Assembly (NCBI RefSeq): GCF_037042905.1
Contig: NC_087261.1
Location: 12,412,217 to 12,476,216 of the forward strand
DNA: 64,000 bases
Direction of reading: 5' to 3'
Source of the DNA: Lytechinus pictus
Lineage: Eukaryota; Echinodermata; Echinoidea; Temnopleuroida; Toxopneustidae
Shown one piece after another: positions 1 to 12,000 of this stretch. Positions within the stretch are counted from its first letter, which is position 1. The number at the start of each line of letters is the position of its first letter. Below the pieces are notes generated by a model. The model ran no database searches. It was given only the letters and a program-made list of their open reading frames with translations, and was not told the DNA's origin. The translations under genes and the position numbers were made by a program.

Positions 1-2431
1 AAGGCTGATCAGAGCTATTGTATTATTTGAATGGCATACCATTCATCACTTTGCAATCGTTTTCATAGGTGTGACTGCCACACCGAGGTTGCTTTTTGGC
101 CTCACTTTAGCGCAAAATCGCTTAATACATTCAGCATATTTTCCTTCTATCTGAAGCAAATGAAGATACTCATGGTGGCATGAAGCCTGCCAATATTCTC
201 GTTGATACATCATATTTCATATCGAATGTTGAGATTGTGCATTTATTACTGATATTTATAATAAATCTGATCAATAACAGTGCATGTGCAATTTTTTTTA
301 CCAAAAACATACAAATTTTGGCCAAAAGTCTTAATTCTTTTAAAAACTATATCAACCGACTTGAAATCGAAGAATAAAGGGATTGTAGTAAATTCTACCA
401 ACAAAATAATAGATAATTTCGCATTTTATGAAGGCCTTTTTCCATTTTCTGGGTTGAAAATGTGACAATATACATTAATATATCCAAGTCTCCGATATGC
501 AGTAAAAAAAGCTAAATTTCTGAAAATTGAATTTTCAAGTTGGAGACATAATAAGTTTGTGACTAATAAGGATATCAATTTGGAATTTCGTCCACTTAAT
601 AATTGTATATTAGGAAAGTTTTCTAGAAATTGTCGAGGCGATTCTTTTATTTCCCTTCAGATCTATGTTAAATCATGTATTTCACAAATTTTCATTTTTT
701 TGGAAAAAATTCTCAAAATTGTACTTTTCTCATTAAAATCTCAGCCGAATTACCATTTCATCACCCATGAATAGTATCAACTTGTAGAAAATTTATTTAT
801 CTTTTATATGACACTAATTTTGGGCAAATGAATGTTTGTGTCGGAATCTATGTACGAAAATCCAAATCCCATAAATATGGCGGCCATTTTGGACGCCATC
901 TTGAATTAGAGCCCCATGGGACAATATTTCGTTTTTTGTAACATCAAAATTCATTCAGTAAACATCTTAAGGATTACAAAAATGTAGGTTAGAAAAATAT
1001 AACATTCAGGTGCATGGGAACCCTACCTCCCTACCAGACTATTACCCCAATCCAAAATCTCAAGCCCCCGGCAGAAGCCCCCACCAAAAGTTCTATTCTA
1101 GAACCTCGCTTAGGGCTTTGCACAATTTCGGGGGTTTATTTCCTAAATGTGACGATCTTTCAGACTTTTCTCCCCCTTTTAGGGGGTAGGGCATTATATT
1201 GGTCATGTTTTAAGGAACCCCAACCTCCCTCAAGCTAGGTATACCATTTCCCCAGTGTGTTCTTCCTCCCCGACCCTTCCCCCTCCAACACCCCCACCCA
1301 ACCACCAACCATTAGCCCATTTCTGCAACTGCATGCAGACGTCTGTGTGCATCAGGGTTTCGGCACAAACAAAATATTAAGGGTCTAAGTGTGACACTAA
1401 ACACTTGGAGATCACGGGTCAGATGCATAGAAAGTAGAAATTGCTTTTGCTAAGCTCTTGCTTGGCTTTTGCTTGATTCTGTATGCATAAAAATGAGCGA
1501 GCAAATTATTTTGCTACATTAATCGCTGACTGACTGCTAGCAATTCCTGCCGTTAAGCTTTTGCTAAAGAGCGTATGCATACAGCCAGCATTTCGCTTGT
1601 GCGTTTAGGCACTCACTGGGGTTTTTTCAAGCTCTGTCGGAGCAGCTTGAGCGTTTGCTTGATCAGGGTATTCGCGTTTTTAAAAAAAATCATGTTTTTA
1701 CACTTGAGAGAGAACCCGAAGGTGTACCGTAACGCACATGTCCTTGTTTTCTTCTTAATAAGTGCAAACCAAATGCCACATTTATAAATTTATCAAAAAG
1801 AAACGAGTTAGTTTGACACCACGTCTGAGGAAAAGATATTATAGGAAAGAAGCAGTAATTTGCACTGCCACACTCTTGTGTCCGAGTCCTGCCTTTTCTG
1901 TGAGTCGTGTTTGCACCAGCGTGACGTCTCTTTTGTTCAAACCGCAAGCAATTGCTTCCTGAAGGCAAGAAAAGGGTCCAAGCACTAGCAAGGGGTTATG
2001 CATATGAAATAAAGCAATTGCTGAAGCATGATATTTTGCTTGTACACATGTAAAAGTTAGGGTTAGGGTTATTGCTATTGCTTGTGCTTGAAGTAATTGC
2101 TGGCAAGCAATTGCTACTTTTTATGCATCTGACCCAATACATTGCTATTTGACTAATGCATTCCGCTAATTTTTTTGGTTGCGTGTGGCCGCTAATCCCC
2201 ACCACCAAAATATCTAGCATCATATTTTTAATGACCCTGACAATAAGCAAGACAATATCGATATCCCAGCGAGTTCATGAGGTTTCTTTTTCAGCAAGGC
2301 CAGCCTAATTTTGGGGTCCTTTTCAACGCCCTCCTGACCACACCCACCACTAACGACCATCCAGACGCCCATTTCTTTACTACGGGGTATCCCTACTATA
2401 TTGCAATGAAGATGAAAATTAATAACCTATT
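1..2431. other. Intergenic, no gene seen
   Basis: AT-rich DNA with no exon-like reading frame bounded by splice sites. Around 874-906 a short stretch (GGCGGCCATTTTGG followed by GCCATCTTG) reads like a degenerate inverted repeat. A C-rich patch lies at 1240-1300, and the triplet-like TTAGGG repeats near 2056-2070 are only two to three units long. Nothing else can be supported. Confidence 0.6.
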
Positions 2432-2434
2432 TAA

Positions 2435-3153
2435 AGCCCCCTCACACCTGACCGAATGTAGGCGGACGAAGGGTGACGAATGGGAAAAATGCACGAATTG
2501 TCAACGAATTCAAATAAAATTTCCGTCAAATCATGCGATCAGTAACTATTGTCAAATCTTATTAACGAACAGTAGGCGAAGGATAAATATGACATGCGAA
2601 AGATATCGATTTTTCGGTTCACCTCTTTGAGTAAATTGCAGCCGAAGGCGAGCGAAGGGTTAATATAACCCAATAAGACGAACGAACAGTGAGCAATGGT
2701 TTGATATGGCGTGCGATTAGAAACGAAGACGAGGGAATAGATTGGGTGTTTATGTACGTTTGTGTCATCGTGTTGCTTCGTTAAGGGTTCTTTCGAGATC
2801 GGTCCACTTTGGCAAAAGTGCGATGAGGGACTACGCGCGACAATAACACACGAACGATAAACGAATGATTAAATAAGAGATGCGAATTCAAATAGATGAC
2901 CAACGATTTTTCAATTCGTCGGGAAATTTTTAACATGTTCAAAATTTCCGCGCGAATTTGAATAATCGCAGCTGTTAGTTCAGAAGGTGTACGAACCCAA
3001 ACACGAAGGGTAAATATAATTTACTTTCAGTTACCATTGAAAACGATTTTTAAAAATATGCCTTTCGCCAGCCATCACAAGGCATATTTCAGGCGATTCG
3101 GTTAGGTGTGAGCATGGACCTACTAGTAATAGGTCCATGGTGTGAGGGAGTCT
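2435..3153. mobile_element. TIR transposon (MITE), family A copy 1
   Basis: A 0.72-kb non-coding element. The left end starts AGCCCCCTCACACC and the right end is its imperfect inverse. It is flanked by TAA (2432-2434) and TTA (3154-3156), consistent with the 3-bp TWA target duplication of PIF/Harbinger transposons. A second copy in the opposite orientation lies at 53307-53998. The right end carries an extra 27-base palindrome (3113-3139, arms of 10 bases CATGGACCTA) that copy 2 lacks. No transposase is encoded, so it would be mobilised in trans. Confidence 0.75.
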
Positions 3154-3194
3154 TTAGCTAGGCAAACACCGCTGGCTTCTCGGGGGAAGACTTA

Positions 3195-3409
3195 TGGGCC
3201 GTTGCAAGAAACTTGCGGTCAATTGCAAGTCTATTTTCAGTCCCTAAATCATTCATATATCTTGCAATTGTAAATTTGTGATTGATTGCTGGTCTGCTTT
3301 TTGAACAAGGAGTTTAATCTGAATTGCTATGGTTAAAAGCGATCAATCAACTGTAAAATTGCAACAGAATATTTGCGATTGATTGCAAATATTTTCTTGC
3401 AACACCCCC
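3195..3409. mobile_element. Short MITE of the GTTGCAAGAAA family
   Basis: A 215-bp element whose ends (GTTGCAAGAAACTTGCGG on the left, TTTTCTTGCAAC on the right) are inverted copies, flanked by TTA on both sides (3192-3194 and 3410-3412). The inside is filled with TTGCAATTG-like motifs on both strands, as in a subterminal transposase-binding region. The same termini bound the 9.6-kb element at 17286-26919, so this looks like its internally deleted derivative. Confidence 0.8.
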
Positions 3410-3412
3410 TTA

Positions 3413-3560
3413 GAGTCGCACTCAAATGTCGACGCGTACACGATATGAAACGCGCAATCTTATTGAACGATACGCAGTAGTAGGCGTCCTCTTCGCATGA
3501 TCTCACCAATACGGCCATGCATTTTGTAATACATGCAACTAGGCATTTAAGTGCGACTCT
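3413..3560. mobile_element. Small palindromic MITE
   Basis: About 148 bp bounded by GAGTCGCAC and its inverse GTGCGACTC, directly abutting the previous element and flanked by TA on each side. The inside is non-coding. The two elements share the TTA/TA at their junction, so one may have inserted at the edge of the other. Confidence 0.55.
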
Positions 3561-4037
3561 ACGTCATGATTGAATCTTTGTGAAACACCCCCAGTACTAT
3601 AAAGTATTATCCAATTCGTCTCCAGACCTGGAAAGTTCTATGACTATGTCGTCACCATGGTCACGGAGCACGGAGACATAAGGTATCTTGCGCGGCGACT
3701 CTCTAATGTTAAATCACACCAAGTCCGACAAATCGAAATGTCATGGTAAATCGACCTGGGAAAACAATTAATGTTGCCATGGTAACTAAACATTCCTTTA
3801 GAATCTGAATTGGGAAGGGTCCTTAAGTTACCATCATGCCATATGAATGTTTTTTTTACATGTCAACATGGCAACATGCGCCACCATATCTATTTACAGT
3901 TTTAACAAGTCTACAGCTGTTTAGACGACTAATGGTAAAACAAAATGCCTTGCCATCTCGTTAATCTTACGGCTATTTAAATTTTCACTTATCAGCCGAT
4001 ATTATTTCGTTTTATAAAAGGATTGGTGGGGCTGCAG

Positions 4038-4290
4038 GGCATGGATCGGTCTGTACAGACCCGATAAAGATGGACCATTTCTTTGGTCCGATGGGACGTC
4101 AGTCAACTTCACCGCATGGGCTGAAAACTACCCACATAAGTGGTATACTGAAGGCATTTCGTGTGTACTCCTGAGAATGACGACATCGAGGATTGACGTG
4201 AGTAGCTGGGAGGAGGACGTGAGTAACTGGGGGGACACGCAATGCGGTTTGCGATATACCCACATTTGCAAGATTCAATTAAAAATGTAA
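4038..4290 (+). CDS. C-type lectin-like domain, terminal exon (partial gene)
   Basis: Reads in one frame from an AG at 4036-4037 to a TAA stop at 4288-4290 (about 83 codons); an in-frame stop lies upstream, so this is a 3' exon. The protein has the C-terminal half of a C-type lectin fold: an early AWIGLY block, then FLWSDGT, NFTAWA, a Cys in ISCV, a W-G-D-x-x-C block and the final HICK cysteine. The long-loop EPN/QPD sugar-selectivity motif is absent (AENYPH in its place), so calcium-dependent sugar binding is doubtful. A 21-base direct duplication (GACGTGAGTARCTGGG units, about 4193-4234) adds seven residues before the WGD block. Such proteins are usually secreted. The upstream exons and signal peptide were not recognised, so a pseudogene fragment cannot be excluded. 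A MITE begins 72 bp after the stop. Confidence 0.75.
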
Positions 4291-4361
4291 AACCTTCATG
4301 AATACCTGAAAAGGAAAGCTGCGTCCCATTCGTAAACGATACCACGTATGGGCATGTTTAA

Positions 4362-4776
4362 AGGCGACCACACACCTTACGACTGGTCGGCGACTCGATT
4401 TCAGAATAAAATGTAGTAGAATTTGATGCTAATATTGAGACTTGGAATATCTTACTGTGTAATGTTCTAAATCATCGTACGAATACCTATGTTCAAATCT
4501 GTGACTATGCTATCATCCTCCTTAGAATAAAAGCGAATTCAATATCTAGTCGTAATGACGTCATAGCAGTCGTACGATTGACTACGATTTGAAACCAATC
4601 TGGCCTTTACTCAAAAATAAAAGCTTGCAATCTTTCAAAATGGTTATATTAGTATTCTTTCAATTGATTTCAACCTCAAATAAAATGATATGTTCCATTC
4701 ACATTTTCAGAAAATAAGCAAAATGCGATTCGTTCCAAAATCGGATCGCGAACAGTCGTAAGGTGTGCGGTGGCCT
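4362..4776. mobile_element. MITE, AGGCGACC family copy 1
   Basis: A 415-bp palindromic element with long inverted ends (AGGCGACCACACACCTTACG and its near inverse), flanked by TAA on both sides (4359-4361 and 4777-4779). A 416-bp copy in reverse orientation sits at 11135-11550 inside foldback element 1. It is non-coding and PIF/Harbinger-like by target-site length. It lies in what would be the 3' region of the lectin exon. Confidence 0.85.
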
Positions 4777-4779
4777 TAA

Positions 4780-5036
4780 GATGACGACGATAAAAAATAA
4801 TTTTACAAATTCTTTCCTTTTCAACTCCAAATATTATACAAAAGCACTGATGCGGCTAATCACTTACCATGCTTATATTCATGTAAACAGTAAGATCAAG
4901 CATAGCACACTCGTTCGAGAATAAAATATTAATTTGATTAGGCTGTAAACGTGTATTATCAAACTTTGTATTTCATTCAGTAACATTTTCAATTAGTCTA
5001 TTTATACATAAATACATAAGTTTGTAGTTTTAAGTT

Positions 5037-5085
<49 letters not shown>

Positions 5086-5200
5086 AGGGTGTGTATGTAA
5101 GTGTGTGTGGGGGTGTGTGTTGGGGCGGGGTGGGGTGGGAGAGGGAGGGGGAAGTTTGGTGTTTAAGCATTTTTATAATAGCTGATTTCATTGTTTTCTT
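4780..5200. repeat. AT/GT microsatellite stretch
   Basis: AT-rich sequence ending in (TA)n at about 5041-5072 followed by (TG)n and G-rich sequence to about 5155. No gene seen. Confidence 0.8.
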
Positions 5201-5201
5201 T

Positions 5202-5531
5202 TAAGATATATATGATTTATGATTATATTAAGTTAGTGAAAAAAGTGAAAATATGAAATGTAAAGTATTATATGTGATTTGAAATGTAAAATTGAAATGT
5301 TATGTACCTATTTGTTCATGAAATCAGAATAAAAACAGTATAAAAAAAAGTGTGTGTGTGTGTGTATGTGGGTTCTTGAGGGTGTGTGTTTTAAGATATA
5401 TATGATTCATGATTATATTAAGTTAGTGAAAAAAGTGAAAATATGAAATGTAAAGTATTATATGTGATTTGAAATGTTAAATTGAAATGTTATGTAACTA
5501 TTTGTTCATGAAATCAGAATAAAAACAGTAT
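5202..5531. repeat. Tandem duplication of a 140-bp AT-rich unit
   Basis: The segment 5202-5341 is repeated almost exactly at 5391-5531; both begin TTAAGATATATATGATT and end with AATAAAAACAGTAT. The spacer is a TG microsatellite. The junctions in TG repeats suggest slippage or unequal exchange between microsatellites. Confidence 0.8.
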
Positions 5532-5577
5532 TCAAAACAAAAAAAAGTGTGTGTGTGTGCATATACATAAATATATA

Positions 5578-5696
5578 CACTGTAAAAATTAAGTGCTGAT
5601 TTTCTAGTACTACTTTAAACTAGAAAATCAGCACTCGTAGTGCAATCACTAAACAAGCACTGTAAGTGCTAAATCAGCACTTCATTTATTACAGTG
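5578..5696. mobile_element. 119-bp MITE with CACTGTAAA ends
   Basis: An inverted-repeat element from CACTGTAAAAATTAAGTGCT to its degenerate inverse ending ACAGTG, with an internal second hairpin (TAGAAAATCAGCACT on one arm). It sits in a TATATA context. Confidence 0.7.
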
Positions 5697-5736
5697 TATA
5701 TATATATTTGTGTGTACATCTACTTTGTATTTAAAA

Positions 5737-5834
5737 GGGTCCCAACGAAAATCAGAGTTTGTGCTGATTGGGCCACCCTTAAAAAAGGAAATGAATAAAT
5801 AAATAAATAAATAAAATAAATAAATAAATAAATA
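5737..5834 (+). mobile_element. CR1/L2-like LINE 3' tail fragment
   Basis: GGGTCCC, then GCTGATTGGGCCACCC, then an (AAAT)n tail. This layout is common at the 3' ends of CR1-group LINEs and their dependent SINEs. No coding part remains. Confidence 0.5.
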
Positions 5835-8238
5835 GGTTAGGTCTACTCAGGTTCGAGACCTTATAGCCCGGATGAACTCTGGTGTAAACTGTGGTCTACC
5901 ATGTCTACACTCATGCATTAGATATGAATAGCTAATTTTGACGGGAGAAATTATTAATTTCTTTTCGCGCAAGTTTGGCACTCATTAGGATAGTGCACAG
6001 TAAATGGGGGAAAACGGTTATCGTAAAACATACCTTTTTGTAAAAAACGCCTCATTCATGCAGTACATGAATATTCATTAATAGCAAGAAGATTATACCT
6101 GTAGATGTGTTTTGGTAAATTTGAATGTGTGTGTGTTTAATATTGTTTTAGCTTAGGATGTTGTAAAATAGTTCATGTTTGACTTCTTTGTTGAAGCAAA
6201 AGAGCAACAATAAACAATTACTCAAGTGAAAATTCTGTGGTTTTTTTGCCTACGTTATTGCAAAACATTCGCGCTGTTTTATTTATTGGGAGGCACCGAT
6301 CGAATCTATACATATAATTTATGCTAACTTGTAAATTGAACTGTATAAAAGATTAAACCAATCTGGTTTACTAAATGCTATACCAAATGATGCTTCTGGT
6401 TTTGATTATGCACTGCGCTTAAAATGTTCACATTTTATCATTTTAAAATGATTTTCCTTGAAATTAATCAATACTTTATGTTTATTATGTTTATTGATAG
6501 TTCGTTTACTGAATTTACTGTTTCATGGATTTAATTACTATATACTTATTGTAAGTAACTCGCATATTTTTCTAACATTCACAGAGCAACGTTGAATCAT
6601 GTGTACATTTTATCCAGTTAAGTTTAATGCTGTTCATTTTCCTTTTTGCTTTTCAATATTCATATTCCTTGAATATCACTTTTCCTCACAATAGTCACAA
6701 ATAATGTCTTGTTATAAAAGGCCTTGTATAGTTGCGCGTGAGTTTCGGGTAATTTTTATGGGCAGCCGTGAGGTCCAAAGTTAAACGACCAGGTTAGTGG
6801 TGCGTAAGCTAGCTAATAGCTTTAGCCGGTCAATTGTTTTCCTAGTCTTTCAAAAAACAAAGCTACCAAGAAATTATACAAGTGAATACCAAATATGCAA
6901 TTTACCAAAATGTGCGGTAACATTACCGCGGATAAAGCATGTTAATCTCATCCCAACTTTTGCAAACCCGTTGCATTGCGCATGGCTTTAAGAAGACAGC
7001 GTTATAGGAAAGACACACATGTATACCAGGGCCCGTATTCTATAAACGAAATAAGCATGCTTAAGTAAAAAATCTAATCATTTTGTCTTATTTTCTGTCT
7101 AAGCCAAAATTCTTAGCCAAAACGCGTATTCCATAAAGAATTGGCTAATAATTTTGCGCGACCGAGACAGATATACTGATATAGGATGAATGGCTATAAG
7201 CAACTTTTCATAAAACTGCAGAGTCTGTATTCCATAAATACAACATGGCTAAGATTTTTGCCCTAACTTCAAGACAGTTTTCTTTATCCTGAAACGTGAA
7301 TTAAGCGTGAGTCTCCTATTTCTGCTATTAGCGTAACTTTCTCTCCTTCTATGCCTTCAGTGAAATTTGCCTTAGCTTTTTTCTCAGCCTCCATCTTGAT
7401 ACGCGATTTTTGCTTTAACACATAAAACGCATAGACTTTTTTACCGCGGAGCAGCTGTTACGTTCGCGACAAAGTTGCGTGACGTTGCAATTTTCTCATG
7501 ACGTCATATAATTTGAGACTCTGGCTTAGCCATATCGTCTCCCTTTGCTCGTTAAATTAATGAATTAAATAATAGAGGAGAACATGCTAAAAAATTAAAG
7601 AGGAAAAGAAAGAATAAAGACTAAGTACTATCAAGTAGTCAGACAAAGATCGTGTACTGTTACTTTGGATTACCCCTATTATTCAATTGAGACAAAATTG
7701 GTCGTCCCTCGCCCCCGACCAAGAAATCATGACGCCGCCTTTTGCATACTCACACACGTACAATTTGAAATTTCGCATGTAAAACTACTACCAACCATTT
7801 TGAAAGTTGTGAATTTCTTTGGGGAGAAATTTGAAACAAAGAATATTGTGCTGTCCTAAAAATTCCTACATTTTATTATAAAAAAAACCCTTTAACTCTG
7901 TAGTGAGTATCTGATCTTACTCTGATTCAAATAATCCTTTTCAATATTACAATTTCTTATCTTTTATGAAGTTCTATCACTTGTTAAGTTTCTTAGTGGC
8001 TTTGTACTTTGAAAGAAACTTAGGCTATGCACCTAATCATTTGTCATTCCAATATTTTTTGGGTCTTGTACGAAAAATTTGAATGAATATTCATAAAGAC
8101 ATGCCCAGAACGCTTTCACCGGAATAATGCATATCTTTAAAATGCCATAACTTTGTTATTCCTTGTCAGATTTGATCAAATTGTCAGTGTTTTGTTTGTC
8201 TGATTTTTCTTAATGTGTTCAAATAATACCAGAGGTTA
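5835..8238. other. No gene; degenerate repeats
   Basis: No exon-like frame seen. 7028-7290 contains repeated phrases around GTATTCCATAAA, typical of another degraded MITE starting GGGCCCGTATTC. 8100-8240 resembles the inner part of the TTAAAGGG MITE family (phrases such as ATAACTTTGTTATT). Confidence 0.6.
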
Positions 8239-8388
8239 CCGGGTGGGCGTGTTTCATAAGCTGAGCGGCTTACGACTGGTGAACTATTTTTACGCGCAAA
8301 ATAATCACCATTAAACATTTTTAATGGTGAATAACATTTACCTCAAGAAAGGATCACCTGTCATTCAACTGTTTTATGAAACGGCCAC
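8239..8388. mobile_element. Short MITE with GTTTCATAA ends
   Basis: Inverted ends: TGTTTCATAAGCTGAG on the left and TTTTATGAAACGGCC on the right, about 150 bp, with a central hairpin (CACCATTAAA / TTTAATGGTG). It directly abuts the next element. Confidence 0.6.
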
Positions 8389-8552
8389 CAGGGGCCCGTT
8401 TCATAAAGGACTTGCAACTGTTGTAACTTTGCCATTATGGCAACTACCATGGTAACAGGGCTCAGCAGCCAATCAGAATCAAGGGTTCCATGGTAAATTG
8501 TCATAGCGGCAAAGTTACAACAGTTTCAAGTCCTTTATGAAACGGGGCCCTG
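8389..8552. mobile_element. 164-bp palindromic MITE (CAGGGGCCCG ends)
   Basis: Starts CAGGGGCCCGTTTCATAA and ends with the inverse (TTATGAAACGGGGCCCTG). The arms stay complementary for tens of bases through AAAGTTACAACAG. The CAGGG...CCCTG ends are hAT-like. No clear target duplication. Confidence 0.75.
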
Positions 8553-9033
8553 ATGTAGTCCCCATCTTTTTGCTCTATGCCCTCAAGGAAGTCCAAAAGG
8601 TATTTCTTTAAGACCAAGTCAAACGCATTCAGGTCAATAACTGGTTGTCCCGAATAAAAGAGAGAGAGAGAGAGATAAAAACAAACTTGCATAACCGTCA
8701 GTATCCATTAAAAAAATGGACGTAACCTCTCATGATATGTACATTTTCCAATAATATTTCATTAATGTTTAATGCACAATACAGACAGTAAGTGATTGAA
8801 TAAGTAGTTTAAGATTTTATCATTGAAGTTCACTATCTATTGTTAATTTGATTATCTTTGTAAGTTCTAGCAAGTAAAATTGATGGAATAAATTGATGTA
8901 TAATAAATTGAATCATTATCCATGGACGACTAATTGTGTACAAAGCTACTGTATCACTAAATATCCTGCCTGAGTTTCACGTCACATGATTAAGGTCAAA
9001 GGTCATTTAGGATCAACAAACTTTGGCCATGTT
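8553..9033. other. No gene seen
   Basis: AT-rich, with a short (GA)n at about 8660-8675. Nothing else recognised. Confidence 0.6.
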
Positions 9034-12000
9034 GTATGGGCGGCCATAAGGGCCAAAATTAACGTCATCTTAAACAAATAAAACACAGTAAAAACTTACA
9101 AAGGACATAAACAAACAAACAAAAACTTCGTATGGTGAAAGGTCTATGTCAAACAAACAAAGGACGATCACAAACGAACAAAGGACGATTACAAACGAAC
9201 AAAGGACGATCACAAACGAACAAAGGACGATTACAAACGAACAAAGGACGATTACAAACGAACAAAGGACGATCACAGACAAACAAAGGACAATTAAAAA
9301 CAAACAACCGATACTTGCAAACAAACAAAAAAATGATGATTAAAAACAAACAAAGGACGACCAAAAAGAAACGAGAAACAAGTTTGAAAAAAACGACGAT
9401 TGGGCCGGGCAACAAAGAATATACCGATTCCAAATAAAGAAAGGATGTTTCGAAACATCGAATAAGGATGATGAGAAATGAACAAAGGACGTTGAGAAAA
9501 GGACAAAGGACGATCAGAAAAGAACTGGACATATTAGGACAGTAGAGGGTGTCCTACACGATAAGCGCTAGCTGCAGATATGAGCGCTGTATTCTGTTAA
9601 GTGTTTTCGATTGTTAATGCCAATGGAGGCCATCATCACAAGCAACATTATAGAAAACGTACTGCCAGACTTATTTCAGCTTTACAAGATGGCAGAGATA
9701 TAGATGACAATATAAGTCCAAAGTCTTTTTTCCAGACCCGGATAATTAAAACTGGTAGAATAAATGTCTTTGTTGTTGTTTTAACTTATACGGTGCTTAT
9801 TGTGAATATATGCGCTAAAAGTAAATTGAGAATCAAGCGTAGTCTTTTCTCCAGATCCAGTTACTTAAAACTAAAAACTAAAAACCCTATAGTAATGCGT
9901 TCATATGGCACAAAAGTTAAAAGTCTTTTTTCCAGACCCGGTTGTTCAAAAAATATAATACAAGTCCAAAGTCTTTTTTCCAGACCCGGTTAATTCAAAA
10001 ATTATAATATAAGTCCAAAGTATATTTTTCCAGACCCTGTTAATTCCAAACTTATAATATAAGTCGACCCGTTTATTTCAAAAAATATAATACAAGTCCA
10101 AAGTTTTTTTTCGAGACCCGGTTGTTTAAAAAATTATAACAAAAGTGCAAAGTCGTTTTTCCAGACCCGGTTAAAAATTATAATATACGATCTTATTAAT
10201 GTTGAACAAAATGTAAATATAGCATAAACTTTCCACCAGACCCAGTTTAAAAAAAATTCATTCAAAATCAAAACAACAACAACCAAGAACAGACACCGCA
10301 ATCTTTTCAACATTGAATAGCATCGAAATATGGTGTAGTCTTTGTTTCAGCCCCGATATTTTAAAATAGAAAATCATAAAGAACAGTATTAACAAAGACC
10401 CAACAATCTCATTGATGTTGAATAACTTGAAAATATAGCGTAGTCTTTCTTCAAGACCCAGTTATTTAAAAACAACAAATCATGAAAAAGATATATATTA
10501 ATAGTAAAACAAAGGCCCACAATCTTATTCATGTTGAATGACATGGAAATATGGTGTAATCTTTCCACCAGACCCAGTTATTTCAAAGAAGGAAATTATA
10601 GGAAACAAAAAGAACAAACAGACAATATTGATAAAGACCCAGATTATCCTTGATGTAGAATAACGATGTTGAATTATCTTGGGTTATAAAGCACGTTTCC
10701 TTCAAATATGAATAATTACGCCTATCATTATTTTTTCGCTTTTTGTGGTACACGTTATCACAGGGTTTTTGTAGTTTGGAAGATGCTGGGGTCCAAGTTT
10801 TAAGATTAATTGTTTCGCGTAATTTGTATTTTTAAGAGAACTGGGTGTGGGGTAAAGACAACACTCTAAACCCAACCATTTTAACTGGGTTTAATTTTAA
10901 AGATTGATCTTAGCTTTGATTTTTTTTCATTTTTTGTTTATCTTTTAAATAACCGGGTCTAGACAAAAGACTAACAATAATACTCATGTTATTCCACAGG
11001 AATAAGAATATGACAAATACTAATGTTTTTAAGATTGTTTAAATTATTTTTTAAATGACTGGGTCTCGATAAAGACAACGTTCTTAACATGTGCTTTTCT
11101 ACATGGTCTTAATTTGGATGATTGTTGGTTCTAAAGGCGACCGCACACCTTACGACTGGTCTGCGACCCGATTTTGGAAAAAATCGCTTTTTGCTCATTT
11201 TCTGAAGATGTGAATGGAACATGTAATTTTATTTGAGGTTAAAATTAATTGAAATATTAATATTATAGCCATTTTGAAAGATTACAAGCCCTTGTTTTGG
11301 AGTAAAGTCCAAATTAGTTTCAAATCGTAGCCAATCGTACGACTGCTATGACGTCATTACGACTAGATATTAAATTCGCTTTTATTCTAAGAAGAATGAT
11401 AATATAGTCACAAATTTGATCATAGGTATTCGTAAGATGATTTAGAACATTACAGAGTAAGATATTCCAAGTCTCAGTATTAGCATCAAATTCCACTACA
11501 TTTTATTCTAAAATCGGGTCGCAGACCAGTCGTAAGGTGTGCGGTCGCCTTTAGATTCGTTGTTGGGGTTGGGTTTTATTGCTTTTTTATTCTTGAAATA
11601 ACTGTGTCTGGAGGAAAGTCTACAGTCGATCTTCATGTTATTCCACGGTAATGAGATTATTGGGTATTCGTTTTAGAATATTTGTAAAAACTATTTTTTT
11701 TTTCAAATAATAACCGAGTCTGGAGAAAGGATGTTTGCTTTACCCATGCATTATTACAATGTTTTGAAGGGATCTCAGTATTATTTTAAAAAAAAAATGG
11801 GTGTGGGGTAAAAACATTTTTTTTTTACTGGGTGTTACTTTTGAAGATTGGTCTTAGATTTGAATTTTTTTAGATTCATTCTTTTAAATAACCGGGTCTA
11901 GAGGAAAGAGTACGTTTTAAAACCCGTGTTATTCCACAAGAAAAAGAATATGATAGGGTCTTACATTAGAAGTTTTTTTGTATTTTTTTTAATGATTAGG

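Noticed and set aside
2043..2070. TTAGGG repeats as telomeric sequence (also CCCTAA-like phrases near 52110)
   Set aside because: Only two or three imperfect units within ordinary repeats.
9132..9437. Open frames encoding repeated TNKGR motifs (and inverse frames rich in Phe/Val/Cys)
   Set aside because: They follow from a 21-base unit, a multiple of three, which keeps frames open. The mirror arm shows the same on the other strand. No start context or splice structure.
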